A stretch of DNA of 64,000 nt from contig JAIFAC010000007.1 of NCBI GenBank assembly GCA_026545765.1, positions 1,178,001 through 1,242,000 on the forward strand, in the 5' to 3' direction. Positions 1-14,200 of this stretch are shown here, piece by piece. The notes under the pieces were generated by a model. The model had not been told where the DNA came from. It did no database searches and saw only the letters and a list, made by a program, of their open reading frames with translations. Position numbers and translations under genes: made by a program. Position 1 is the first letter of the stretch; every line of letters begins with the position of its first letter. The stretch comes from Plantago major (lineage: Eukaryota > Streptophyta > Magnoliopsida > Lamiales > Plantaginaceae).

Positions 1-806
1 TGATTTGGTATGTTGGCCTTGTTATACGGGCATTAAGCCACGATTCTGCCTATATAAGGTACTGATATAAAGAGAAAATGAAGAGAGAAAGGGGGTACAG
101 GGCAAAATAGAATTCTAAATATTAGTTCTTTTCACAAGTATACACGAGTTCCGAGTAAGTATAGATAATCTCAGATCAAATAAAATATCCAAGAAGGCAT
201 ATAATAGGTAAGCACACCAAAGAAAAATAAGAATAATAGCAGGAGAGTAGTGTTTGACAGGCCCATGTTTATTCTTAGTATAATACAAAGTACCCACCAT
301 TATGGGGCCTTACTAAATAACTTATTCCAAACGAGGATCAAACAAATTTAACAAAGGAAAGGAGGCAAGTCTAGAAGATCAGAATGAGTGGACATATTAG
401 AGAGCGAAATCTACCCAACCCTTGCTTTTAAATGTGTAAGAAAACATCAAGTGGAACAACATACCATAACAGAATGCGTCAATTATTTGGTCAAGGAAAC
501 AAGCCTTCTATTCTAGTTGCTTCAATATTACCTTTTAACTTCTATATCAAAATCAAAACAACCCGGGTCTAAAACTTAGGATAATTGCTTGTTTGGTATT
601 CGAAATAAACTAGGACAGGTGAGCATCGAGTCAGAATACGAGCTTTACATTCTTGCAATGATGATATACCCTGACAGAAGTTTTATTTTTACAGTACTAT
701 AGAAATAGAAAATTTCGATCCTGAAACACGGAGTGTTCGGGGACTTGTAATTTCTTGTTAATGAATAGTTTGGGAAGACTCCTTGGTTACAATCTAACCC
801 CATAAC

Positions 807-818
807 TTTTTTTTTTTT
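807..818. repeat. T12 homopolymer
   Basis: An uninterrupted run of 12 T. It is one of the three longest homopolymers in the window, with A12 near 1525 and T14 near 46222. Confidence 0.9.
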
Positions 819-1524
819 GTACTTAGATTTTATTGCTAGCAGTAGTTCATACCTTAATTTATTATACTACATCATTTTATCTATGTAAGTTGCACTTATT
901 CCTTTTCTTGCTTTTGTTTCTCCTTTCTATAATTCTATAAAAAGAGGAGGCATGCTGGGAAATATATGATGTGAGCGGAAAATCCTACCAGTTCCATAAT
1001 GGGTGGTATATAATTGTAAACTCCCCATTAACTCTAAGTGACAACTTAAAAAATCCGTAAGAACTTTCCCTATTCGTTTTTAGTCATCAATTATTATTAT
1101 TAGCCTTAATCTTCTTTTATATTTGCTTGCTAATTGGTAGAATTAAGGAGGAGAATGCTTTTTTTCTTTTGACTTAAATCAATTCTTATTTCTTTATTAT
1201 TTTATTCTAATTCGGCACAGCATACATAAGGCCTAAACGATTAATAGGAATATTTATTCGATGACGACTAATACGTCTGGATTATTTTCCTGCACAGGAT
1301 ATTTCTTTTGGGTTACTGCGCAAGCATCTTTTTTTTAGATGGATCCTATTTCCCGTATACTATATAATCCTAACTAAGGTTGAATATAGAAATGAATTAA
1401 ATAGCTTTGTCGATTATTCAAAATGAAACTTCTATTTTCTTGTATACTTATGGCGAGGCTGCTCTCTTTGTAAAAAAATGGTATAGAAATATCATCATAA
1501 ATATAAAGAAAGACCTATTCAGGC

Positions 1525-1536
1525 AAAAAAAAAAAA
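1525..1536. repeat. A12 homopolymer
   Basis: An uninterrupted run of 12 A, followed by a G and a further purine-rich stretch. Confidence 0.9.
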
Positions 1537-4500
1537 GAAAAACGAGGTAGTAACTACTAGCTAAACAACTACGAGATATGTATAGATTTCTAAAATAAGA
1601 GGTGTGTCTTTACTAAAATAGAGTCTCCTCAACAAGTTTTATTAAAATTATAGAATATGGTCAACGCTGAGTATGTATGGGATTTGTGTGAGAATGGTGA
1701 TTAGGATCTCATAAATAATGTAGGAAAGGGAAATATAAGGATTAGTTTTTAGTATAATTAAAGGTGGTATTGGAGCGGAATATAGTACTGCACGACCCTA
1801 GATAAATGTATTCACTCCTAAGTTGCTTTTATCTTAACCCTTAATTCTCACGAGTATCGCACAAGCTAGTCCTATATTCCAGTAACAGATTAATTAAAAT
1901 CTACTAAAGAGACGTCTTCATGAAAATATGGGTCGAAAAAAGGGAAGAAGCATAAAGAATATGTTTAGAATAAATATTAATAAATAAAATAAGGTATTCG
2001 CATTCCTAGGCGTCCATATTCTCAGGCTAATGACTTTTCTTCGGAAGGGAATAAAAAAAAGAGACAAGCTGTGTCCATTTTCTTTTATCTTATACGAGCA
2101 CATTCTTAAATACTGGTAGTTTCTTTAGGATAACACCTTGTAGGAGTAAATCTTACTTATCATTTATTTAATTAACTACTAGAATTATTAGCATTGAAAT
2201 GGAGGATTTTACTTTAAATTAAGTCTAACACTGCCTAGCTAATTAATTATAAATACTATATCTTAACTGCGGGTGGCGAGAAAGATTCCCAAGCTAGGGA
2301 AAGATACTGACGAAAAATAGAAAAGAGAAAAGAAAGGAAAATGTTGTAGTAGATATCTCCGTTAAGATTTTACGAGTAAGCGTATCTAAGATTCATAGTT
2401 GTAGCGCGGTCAAATAAATGTTCAATTTCTAGATATCGAATTGGCACAAGCTTACTTCTTCTTTTTGGAAAAGGATCATGGGAGTACTCTATGTACTTTT
2501 TTAGCTTGGACTAGAATTAATTTAAGAAAGAGATTATTAAGTAATTTATTATCTATCTTCCTTCTTATGCCCTAATAGATACTCTTTTTTTTTCACGACA
2601 TTCCAACCAAGACAAATAACAACAAATATATGCAACATATAACATTATATAACATTCTTTTCCATTAACAAAGAACACGGAAACCAAGGAAAGATTTTTT
2701 TAGGATAACCCCCATTTTTTATTGCTTTACAATTTTTTGATACCTTCCAGGTCGCCTTGCTCTACAAACTCTAAGGAATTGGGGGTATAGCTATCTACGA
2801 GGAGGATCTACCTATCTCTATTTGTATTTATTAATCTAAGGATGACCTGGTAATGTATAACTCTTTTTGACCTTTATTTTAATTTTATACCCAATGAAGA
2901 CTTTTCAATATCAACCAATATCTCAATATCTAAGGGAACTACAAAATGCATAAAGAGGAAACAAGCAATAATTTTTTATGCAATACACACCGTAGCTAGT
3001 TAAGGTCATCAGTAAGGGTGCAATGAATTACCTAACCCAAAATAATTAACTCAGGCCAGCTGTTATGTCTTTCTATTTATATAAGGTAAATTTTTTGATT
3101 TTGATTCTACTTAAAAATGTATTTTGTGGGGTCTTTCTTTATAGATGTCATAGTCTTAACGCATTCGGGGAAAAGAAAAAGAAATAGAATCAGGTAAGAT
3201 CTATCTAGTTGCTTTTTTGACGATGTTACATACATACAGCATAGGCTTGGACTTTTTATTATAGCTTGTTATCTCTATCTAATCTTTTATGAAAATCAGT
3301 TTTATTTCCCTCCCTGTCTTTTTTTTTATGTTTGGTTTTTTGTTACTTGTAAATTCTTTATTTATTTGCCTTTATTACATTTGTGTATCTAACATTAATT
3401 AGCATTTAGAATTCTCTCTTCTTTCTTTAATTATTTCATATTTCAATCAATTAAACATTCGACAAAAGATATGAAGAAATAAGTATCTTTCCAAAAATAT
3501 GATGTACGTGCGGTGTAGTTAGACCCAAGAATGCCTTCCCTTGTTGAAAAATAGAATTCAAAAGAGAAAAAGCGAAAAAAGAATCCGAGTCTTGTATTCT
3601 TGTATGAGAAAAGAGAACTCTTCTAGAAAAGAAAGCATCACATAATTGGAGAGGAAAAAAGATACAAGCGCTAGACATGGGGCAAAGAATCAAAAAAAGA
3701 GATGCCATATTAATTAGAATTAGATATAGAACCCTATCTAGTAGTATAGTAGTGTAGTAATATATATATAAGAGAAGAGTGGTTGTTAAAGAAAGGCTTA
3801 CTCTTGCTTTGTCTTATACCCGTTGTAAATATATTTCCGTGCCTAGCATTATTATCAATCATAAAGATCTCAAATAAAATTGGGTACAAAAAGAACCAAA
3901 GACGAGAAAATCCAATTGTGTAGTATGTATTTTTTGTAGTAAATAAACGAAAAAATAAAAAAGGGAAGATTCTATATTATATAATGGCCAATCCTATCTA
4001 TATAAAACCATGCTTCTTCTCCGATCTTTCTCCACCACTTTCCTTAGAATCTGAGATCCTCCCTACCCGTGTAGTAAGAGGCGACAACCAAAAGCTAAAT
4101 AATAATATAAAGTGAAACATGGTAGAGAAAAGGCACTGTGTTTCAAGATAATGAAAGATTCTGTCACAAGTAAAGAGCTAGCGGGGGAGTTTCGGGCGTT
4201 TCTAATCCATAAAGATTGAAAGTTGTTTCAAAATTTCGTTCGATACTTATAGTTTAAGTGTCTCTCTAGTAGACCTTTTTTAATCTAATCTAATGGGTAT
4301 TACCCGCAAAGAAACCTTTATTGCACGTAACAACCTGCTGTATTGAGTCATTTTTTCTCTGTCTTTGACTTTCAGATTCTTATAAACTGTTTTCCCTTTC
4401 TTTGTTTTTTCATTGACTCCTTACTACTAGCTATACTTAGTAGACTTGTTCTGGATCTTATTTCTTTAATGTATTTCGATTTAGACTTTATATAGGATTT

Positions 4501-6346
4501 CTGCGGAAATTCTCCTTTGGGACTGAGTTACTTTGTTTGCTAGAATCTATTTTATTGTGATTACTTGGAAAAAAAGAAGGTTTGTCTAGTTCAAAAAAGA
4601 ATTTCAAGTAGACTTGCGAAGGAAGGGAAATGGGAAAATGTTATTTCTAATTATAAGTGGATTCCGTATACAAAGCGTCGTGTGTATAATCATAATAGAA
4701 AGGTACGTCTGGTACTGCGGCTCATCTATGATGGATAGGTTGGATTTCAAATTCATTGCCTAGACAATCGACGGGGAAAGTAGTAAGGCGTGAATCGCTG
4801 TTCTAATCTAAATAAAGAGTACTTGCTGGCAGAGAAAAAGAAAAATAGAGAGAGCAAAAGTGCTTAGGTTTTGTTACCGGGGTGCTTTTGGCATAATGTT
4901 ATTAAATGGAAAACTGTGAATAAACCACTTTATATTTATTTGTAGATACTTTTTTACATCTTTTATTTCTACTATAGCTTGTTGTTTACTTACCGCGCAT
5001 CTATATCTATATAATTATGAAGAGTTCTCGAAGGTAACTGCTAAGGAAAGCGGCATTTCACATTCTATTTCTACTAGACAAAAAACATATATCTATTTAT
5101 TTATATAGAATGATAGAATTCAATTCTGAACATTGGCATTGCATGCAGGGCTTTAAAATAAAGTAGAGTAGGGTGGGAGTCCGACTTAAGTAAGTCTACA
5201 CTTTTCTTAGTAGTTAGTAGTAATAAAATAAAATATTAAAGAATCTTATACCATTTATAAGTTTTCCTTCTCCGGAATTGATCTGTCCTTTATTTAGTAT
5301 TTAGGTAGATAAGTTTCTTTTGTCACCGTCGATATCATTTCAATATTCTTAGGCTTTTTACATACTTGTAATTAACTTGTATCCATAATTAAATTAATTT
5401 GGCGGTGTATTAATGAGAAAATAAAAGGGACCTCCTTTATTTTATCTGCGACACACATAATTTACATATTTAAACGAAATTATTCAAAATATACGTATTT
5501 GTTTGTTGGAACAAGACACGACATAAAAAAAAGCAGTCAAGTCATTTTCATTTACTAAGAAAAAGTCCTTGAAAAATAAAATAATAAGATATTCTTCTTT
5601 GGAGCCTACAGCACGTTTACTGAATTCTTCTTCTCGGTCAATTTTGTATATACGACACCTCGGTTACTTAAGATTGATGTATTTTGCTCCTCGCATCTGG
5701 CTTGATGTCTAAAATTTCTTCTAGTATATAATAATATAAAAGTATAATTAAGATTAAGAATGTTAAAATGTTAAGAGGTAGTTCAGGTTCACTGACCCTT
5801 ATGTAATAAATGTTAATAAAAAGTCGAGGGCAAGATACAGGCATGCATAATTTAATTCTTATAAAAATGTATATGTTTTTTCAATTCTAACCCGTACTCC
5901 TTTTAAATCTAGTATATTGACTAGAAGTTGCTTCTCTCTAGACGGAATTTAAGAATACCCTAGTTGTTGATCTTTGTATTTTTTTTATATAATTTTATAT
6001 AATATAGTATATATAGTACGTAAATAATTCCACTCTGTTGTAATTAAATCTCAAGCAAGTAAGAGTCCTATTTATTAATTTAATTACAGAAGGAAATAGT
6101 TGGTTTGTATTGTAGATAAATCATAGAATATAGAATAAATACGGTAGTGTAACATATCTACATCCTAAATAGAATAATAGCTACTAGCAAGCAAGCCAAC
6201 AAAAGATAGAAACTATAAGTCTCGAAAATAACTAATCGATTACAAATACAAAATACAAAGATTTAATTGAATGGACAATGCCAGCTCTCATCTTGGTAAT
6301 ATAAAAGTAAGGGTTAGAGGTAAGAAAATTGCCTTTGTTTAATTTA

Positions 6347-6370
6347 ATATATATATATATATAATATATA
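6347..6370. repeat. AT dinucleotide tract
   Basis: Alternating A and T for about 24 bases with one AA interruption near 6363. The tract is self-complementary, so it could extrude as a cruciform. There is no gene next to it. Confidence 0.85.
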
Positions 6371-8799
6371 GAAGTCAGTGCTTATTAATCGAAATAAGAA
6401 GCGTATATACGTCGGTAGTAAGTAGGTGTACTTGGTCTGCTTCTATTTCTATTTGCCTTAGCTAATATTTTTGGGGAGGTATTCCTAGTTACAAAAGATG
6501 AGGGTTCTAATTTGGTACAAGTATAAAAGAAAAAGATTAAAAGGAAGGGTGGCATTAACGGAGATTTTTCTTTTTTCTACGTTTCTAATAAATAAGTCAG
6601 CGGATACTTTCTAGAGCAAATGAAATGACCTAAACAGCAGCTGCAATTAGATCACGTTTTTTAGGAAAACACTTTTATTAATTCCAACGATGTATTTATT
6701 TTCGCATAGGATAAAATAAGCCAATACTAAGGAATAGTAAAAAGGGGCATTTAGGTTTCTTTCTATTTTTCTATTTAGATCTAATAATTAATATAAAGTT
6801 AATTAATTAATAATATAAAAAAGTTAATATTAAACTAGATAGAGACAACCGATTTACTATAGAAACAAATATCTATCAAGAAACGATTATGCAGCAAAGT
6901 AGAAATCACCACCAACAACAGGCATTCTGGGCAAGCTATTATGAAAGGCAAGGGTTAAAAGTCAACTAACTACTAATCATAGAATAATGAATAAAAAGGT
7001 ACACAAGAGTGGTGTTGAAACCAAGATAATACGTTAAAACAAACAAAGTAAATTTTAAAATAAATAGAATTCATTAGGAACGGAACTCGGTGTCGTAGAA
7101 AACTTAGCTAAATATATTAAAGTAAACCATAATGCTCTCTATAGCATATAATATAGCGTTTGGTGATGTAAATGGTGGCGGCAAGTTACTTTTTATACCC
7201 TTTTTTTTTATATATACTTTGTTTTATACTTTGTAAGTAATATTACCCTTTCTCTTATAATACAGTTATTGGTTTATGATATGATAATTGGTTGTTTTAT
7301 ACGAACTAAATAGATATAGCTAAGAATATATGCAGAACTTAATAACTCTTTCTCTATTTATTATCGCATTGCACGAAGATCGGACACCTGCTCCAAGAAT
7401 TATACATACTAAAGTTACTCTGATCTCTCTTCTTCTAATAATATATCCCGCAAAAACAAACTCTCTACATCTACATATTAGAAAATGTAATGTAGTAAAT
7501 CCAATCTAACTAACAAGTATATGGAACGAAGACAAAATGATTCTAAGAAAAAGTAAGGGTAGTAAGCATGGGAAATTTCCAGTATCATAGTATATGGGAG
7601 GACTTCTCAATCTTGTATAGTTTAAGAGAAAATACATGACATTTTCATATTTTAAACACGACATTGCACCAATGAAATACTAAAAATAATATGATTAAAA
7701 AAAGAATGCAATAAACTTCAATGTTTGCATCATCGTTTCCAGTATCCCTCAATCTATATCAGGAAATTCCTTGTAAACGCTTTTTATCATTATCTTATTT
7801 ATTACCTTATTTTACTTACTCAATGAAATATCCAAATGTATAGTACAATTAATTGGGTTAGTTACTTAGTGTCAAGAGAGAAGAAGGAATCTTATGTTGT
7901 TTGTTTATGTCTCACAAAACTTCTCTTATTAGCCTTAATGAGTAGGTCGTCAGTTCCTATCTATCGGTGCTTGTGGGAAATATAGAGTACTTTTTAGTTA
8001 GTTAAGAGTCGGCAACATACTCCAATTTCTATTAAAAAAGTGTTTGCCCTAAAAAGTAAACAATGTTACAGCGGATAACGTAGATTTTTAGGACTCGGTG
8101 GAATTGAGTTCGCATACCTTAGAATAGTTCTGTAAATAGATTTTTCTATTTATCTCTTCGTAAAAATGCCAATGAGGAGAACTTTAATGGGATAGAAGAA
8201 GTAACTTGTGCTTTCAAACTACTTACTCCTTGCTCTTATACAATTCCAACAAAATCCTATAGCAGAATCTATAAAATTTAGGCTTTTTTCCCTAAAGTTA
8301 GAAGTCTTATCTTCCTTATTTTATTACTCACATTTCTAAGTTTTCTTGTGTGAGTGAGAATGGCTGTACGAGATTAAACTAAATTCGTTGCACCAATCGA
8401 TCAGTCCTAATGAAAAATTCGAAATACAAGATATGTTTTGACTTCGCTTAATTCCATTTACAATATATTATTATTTTATAGCTTTGGTATCCTATTTTTT
8501 GTCTAATCCAGTCCCTTATACTAATACTAAGATAAAAAAATACTAAAACCCAATACCAAATATCTTGCTGATAGCACCGATATGATAATAAAAAGTTATA
8601 AGATATAATTTGCGAAAGGAAAGATTACAAGAAATAATACTCTGTATGTAGAGAGCTTCCTTATGTTACTAATTGTACCGTATACCCCGAAATTATAAAT
8701 AAGGTATTGCACCAATCCACGATAAAATAAATGAAATACTCTCTGAAAGATTGAAGAATATTGGCTATTATGAGCTGTAGGAGATCTACTACGCCTTCT

Positions 8800-8837
8800 T
8801 AATCTATATTTGTTATATTAATCTATATTTGTTATAT
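8800..8837. repeat. 19-bp perfect tandem duplication
   Basis: The unit TAATCTATATTTGTTATAT occurs twice head to tail (8800-8818 and 8819-8837) without a mismatch. This looks like recent slippage or duplication in non-coding DNA. Confidence 0.9.
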
Positions 8838-10501
8838 ATATATTATTCTATTTCTAAGTGAAACTTGGTATTAAGTAATTCTATTATCCATGCATTGACG
8901 CATTATTTTATTATGTTATGGTAATCTCGGTTTTGAAAGAAATCTATTCGTAACTTTCTCCCCTCTTAGATCTTATCTTAAATAAATTAACTGATGAAAT
9001 AGTCGTCCATAGTTTAGTTTTTTGTCCTTACTCATCTCATGCTAGCAATATATGTTTTTTTTTATAGAGATTGCACATTAGAGCATAGTAGAAAATAATA
9101 TCAAAACGAGAAAAAGTTCTATTCTAGGATAACACGAAAGACTCTATTCCTAGATTATAATAATTACGTATCAGATTGCGCAGGCCACATAGTTTTTTTT
9201 GTATCACAATATAAACCAGGAAGAAAGTCTTATCCCCTTAATAACAATCAATATTTCCCTCTCCCTAGCCTTTCCAAAGGAGATTAACTTGTTTTCTAAT
9301 TTCGTATACTTTTCATATTTTATCCTAACGAAATCAGTCTAATCCAAAAAAACAAACCTAGATCTACTTCTTACTACTACCTGTAAATCTTACTTAATTT
9401 GTCAACTATTTCCTACATTTGTCTTTCCATTTTCAAAAAGAACTACTGTGATATGATAGCACGTAAAAGGAAGACGAATTGACCCGACTTCAGAAAGAAT
9501 TCTAAAGAAAATAAACGAGACTATGAGCATAACTTCTAGATTTGGTCTTTTAGGGACTCTTCACTCAGCATTTATTGTCAACCCGCGCTTCGGAAAAAGA
9601 ATCAACCTTTGGAATGAAACCAATTCGGGGATCACTACTACGTTATTACTACAACGATCTACGATTGACATTCTTTAAATAAAATAAAAGACATCTTCTT
9701 TGATAACTCGCATATAACACTATCGGAAACACCATTCATTACCTCGTGAAGGAACTCACAATTGGCTATTCTTGTTTAGTATCTGTTAGTATTTGCTAGG
9801 AAAAGTAAAAAAGAAAAATGAAAATCTTTTTTTAGACTAGCGCGTTCTTTACTTAGGCATCTTACATATTTAGAGCATCCCCTCGGAATCTATTAACATT
9901 TAAAACATAGTTCTTTTTTTTCTAAAACTTTTCTAAAAAAATTATAATAAGAAAGAGAAAAGAGGCTACGGAAGAGAAGATTCATCTTATCATGCTAACA
10001 AATATTTAAGAGTTGATTATCCTGCTGACGTAGTAAAAAATTTGACAATCTTCATTTATAAGTTGTTCAATCCTTGCCGGGTACATCTAATACAGCATTT
10101 ATGATTTGTTACTTTACTGGAACCACTACCCACTACCTTTCTCACAAGAAAAAAGGCATTGGCATTGCTAATTATGACTCCCCACTAAATATCACTCATT
10201 ATTTGACACTTGACTCATCATAGCATTAACCCAGAAACTAGAAATTCTAGACGTATTCCTCTTTCTATTCTGGTTATTAATTCTATTCTCTTATTTTTTT
10301 TATAGGTGTACACATTTACTTAGTAACCTTATATAAAAGAGTGATCTTTACCAACTTAGTTAAATGCGCGATTATTTAAATATCATTGTATACCAAAAGA
10401 TGTCAAACCCTAGTCTATTTCTCATTTATTGGAATTTAGCAAGATTCATAAGATAAAAATGATGAGTTTAATTTGTAGTTGTTAGAGCATATAGAGCATA
10501 T

Positions 10502-10533
10502 ATAGTAGACTAAGTACATAGTAGACTAAATAC
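10502..10533. repeat. 16-bp tandem duplication
   Basis: The unit ATAGTAGACTAAGTAC at 10502-10517 is followed directly by a copy at 10518-10533 with one G to A change. Confidence 0.9.
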
Positions 10534-13500
10534 ATAATAATTCTTAACTTAAACAGAAGTATACCTTAGCACATAGTACGTTATATCCTAGTAATTATTG
10601 TAGACTTAATGTACTTGATACTAGTTACCTCGTTGCAATATACCCCACTTTTTTGTAGGAGTTTTCCCTTTATTTAACCTGATACTAATTGGTATTATTC
10701 CATACGCCCTAGAATTTTTTATACATTTTTTATATTTATCGCTTGACTCTTAAATTGGTAGAGACTCTTTATGGTAATTACTTAATTTGTTTGCTTAACT
10801 CCGAAATATTCTTATATTTTCTTCTTTTTCCTATATTTATAATTTATGTAATATCTTTTTTTCAATGCCTTGTAAAAAAAAAACATAACCTACACTTACA
10901 AAATACAGTTACAAGCACTAATAAACACATAGAACAAACAACTTACCTTAGCTAAGGATTTCCTTCTTGTTTTGAATTTCATTCTTAGTTGTTCTTTCCA
11001 AGAGTACAATTTATATTTCTAACAAAGTAATTAACCTAAGGCATAAAGGCGTCAACAATTAGTAATTATTCTACCCAATATAAGAAAATAAATAGATCAA
11101 GGAAATATAAGAGAAAAATGGAGCGTACTTATCAAATAAAATAATGGTGGAAGTTAAAGTGGAAGTTCTAAAAAGGATTCGGGAGTTACGTGTATTCTAA
11201 AACTATATTTGATTTGAGGCATACTCAAACACATGTCTTTAGTTATCATAAATCTATGGCATGTTTCAAAGCTAAACAAGAATACTTTTCATTAGTACAA
11301 TCTAGTACAATACCTAATATGGGATCAATAAGAAGGGTAGTGTTAATATTATAGATCTGAAACGTAGGGATAAGGCCAAACAAAAATTAAGTCCTCAACA
11401 AAAAAAAGAGGCGAATAGGGTGAAGATAAGGAACAAAGAATCCATTATTCTATATTATCACAACCGGGATTATAAATAAGAAAATCTCTGTCGAATGTGT
11501 GAAACTGGTGCATAAAAATAAGACTTGTGGGGTCATAGAAGAACATAATTACTGCTTCTTTTTTTCGATGTTTCTTTAATAATTTGTGTCCAGACCTCTC
11601 CTTAATTTAGTTTAAATTTTCAAGCACAAATAATTAGTAGTTTTTTTGTTTTGGGTAAATACTTATTGAGAGAGGAAACCAAGATTGCAAGCTATAGAGT
11701 AGTTGTTTATAGTAGTACATACAAGACAATAAACAGTTGCTCCGAAACATGTGCAACTAATATAAGGAAAAGCAAGCAAACCAACACTTAATTTTACTCA
11801 GCTCTAGCGAGGCCCTACTTTATTCTTTCTACTTTAATAAAAGGATCTACAAGAAAGATTTATATTTAACTAAGATACAGTACTGCTACAAGTATACATG
11901 GAAAAATTTGGTTATAGAGAAAAAAAGAGACACCCTAATTCTAGTTATGAGGGGTTACCTAAGTTATAGAAGCTTATAATATGTTAAGGACAAGTAGAGG
12001 GTCTATGTAGTACAGATTTTTTAATACTCGGAATGAAATTTTTATGCCTACTGCACACAGTATAATTTGAAATATAACATGAATGCCTTTATCCTAATTT
12101 CGTGACTATAACTCTGTTTATGTTTTTTTCTTATATGGACTTACGTCGATCCTTACTAAAACAAAGCAAAGTGTCTTTTCCCTTAATTTGGAACAACTAT
12201 CTAATAATTTATTTCATGCTGTGCCTCATAGATAAGTCTCTGACTTAAGCCTAAAAAGAACCCTTGCAATTATAACAGATAACAGATGTGAACAACTTTC
12301 TCTTCCAGATAAGATTCTATGATGTGTTTGTATTTAATACAACTTAGTTATCCTTTTTTATTGAAATAAAACACTTTGGTATTTATCTTTTAGTAGAGAA
12401 AACGTGTTATGCTCCTTAATTCCAAGAGGGTAGCTTTAGAAAAATATGGTAGTAAGCTTACTTAACCCTAGTAACCTGATAGGTAAAAAGTATTGGAATA
12501 TAGTAGGATTTTATTAGTCATACACATACATAAGTCACAACAACCGAGAAAGACTGGTAATACAACACTACAATAAAAGAGAGACATAAGACTGAATATG
12601 ATATAGAAGACTCAAGACAAGTTATAAAGCTGGCCAAGTAGAAATAAAGAAGAAGCACAACAGATATCAATATATTTCCACCAGTATCTAAGGGTGAATT
12701 TATCCAGGCGCTACAGCATGAATTCTAGATTATTCCTTGACTTCTTTTTTTTTGTAGTAACCACCTTACATAATTGATCAACAAGCATGCTTTGTTCTCT
12801 TCAAGGCCATATAGATTTAGTCGGCATTTATTATAAGTTGAAATTCACGTAGAGAATAAGTATACAATCCTCTTCTTTATAGCACGTCTTTGTTTATAAA
12901 ATTTCTTGATTGAACTTTTTAAAAAGGGCACACAGAGAAATCCTAAAAAGTAGTAAAGGATTCGCTGACAGCTGTTACAATTGATACTGCACTTAAGGAG
13001 TAATATAAATTTGGATAAATATATGGAATAAGGTTGGCTTCTATACTGTATAATACTATACTGGGAAGGAGAAAAAGAGAAAGTTTAGTACATTGTACTG
13101 CCTTGGACCCAAATTTACTTAACTGACATGACTCCGTGACATAAGACCCTGTTGTCTCATTGTTAGTGAGATTCTTTTATAGTACTTAAGTTGTTGCTGG
13201 CATTTACATAATTAGTTTAGAGGGGGGTAATAGAGTGTTTCCATGCTCTGTTTTTTAAAAAAACTACCGCCTTTTCTTGTTTCTTTAACTTCTAAGAGAC
13301 TAAAGTTCCTCTAAGACCAAAAATCAATCTTTACAAGATGAGACCTGTAATAATTTAAAGGGCATAAGTATAGGGTTGCTAAAGACGTGATAGGGAAGAA
13401 CGACACAGAAGAATAATAGAATAGACTCTAAAACGATACTACAATTAAGGGGAGGGTGAAATGAAATGTCAGAAGTTATTAACATATATCCGCAGCATCT

Positions 13501-14200
13501 TAATTAAGTTTTCTCGCAACATCCATAGAATAGAGCAATAGACCAAAAAAAAGCTAGTAAGTCTGTAAACAGTCAACAAATTCACCACATTTTTTCTTTT
13601 GTAATTTAAGTAATCTTAAGAACTAATAACCGGCACTACTTCGCTTTTCTTTCAATTCAAGCAACTCATTCATTCCCAAATAAACCTTCCTTGGCTAGAG
13701 TCGAAGAAAGGATTCCTTGTGGATCTTTCTTACTTTATATTTTTATATTCTTCATTGGTACTTCTATAACATACTTCAGCAGCTTACAAGGTTAAACTAT
13801 TAATTTAAGGAGTCACCCTTTATATCACAGGAAACAAGGCTTTATATAATAGAATTTGCTTTGATATAACACATAGAACCTAAGTAAGGTCACAGTAGAA
13901 ATAGAGAAGTTTTAAAACCTAACTTTGTCCTGTTAGCTTTTTAGGTTCGTAGGAAATTTTATATTATTTTACGTTGTAAGGTTTGTATGCTTTCAATCCC
14001 CTATTATCTCGTTTTTGCTTATGTTATCCCTCCCTTGTATTGTAGATTTTAACACCCCTTATTTACTACTCATTAACTAGAATTTGAGATACCAGCTTTT
14101 CAGACTATCCCTCAATAAGAGTACAGGTTCCTTTTTTATTTTACTAGTAGTTCGAATACTTTAGAATGCCGCCTTAATTCATTCTAGGAGCTTCCCTCTA

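Larger units (their letters stand above)
1..14200. other. Gene-free AT-rich region, neutral texture
   Basis: No frame here exceeds 85 codons on either strand, and none of the short frames looks like a known protein. The texture is A and T runs, polypurine and polypyrimidine stretches and scattered CpG. In six sampled 60-base lines (starting 661, 2281, 5041, 7141, 9541, 12301) TpA and ApT were about equal, and CpA+TpG equalled ApC+GpT, so there is no strong mutational signature. It holds the small repeats listed separately. I saw no RNA gene, promoter or mobile element. Confidence 0.7.

Noticed and set aside
115-300. 61-codon minus-strand frame with a hydrophobic stretch
   Set aside because: Many frames of this length are expected by chance in this DNA, and hydrophobicity follows from T-rich codons.
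4717-4727. GCGGCTCATC as part of a large-subunit rRNA core
   Set aside because: Flanking bases do not match the conserved GATGTCGGCTC context.
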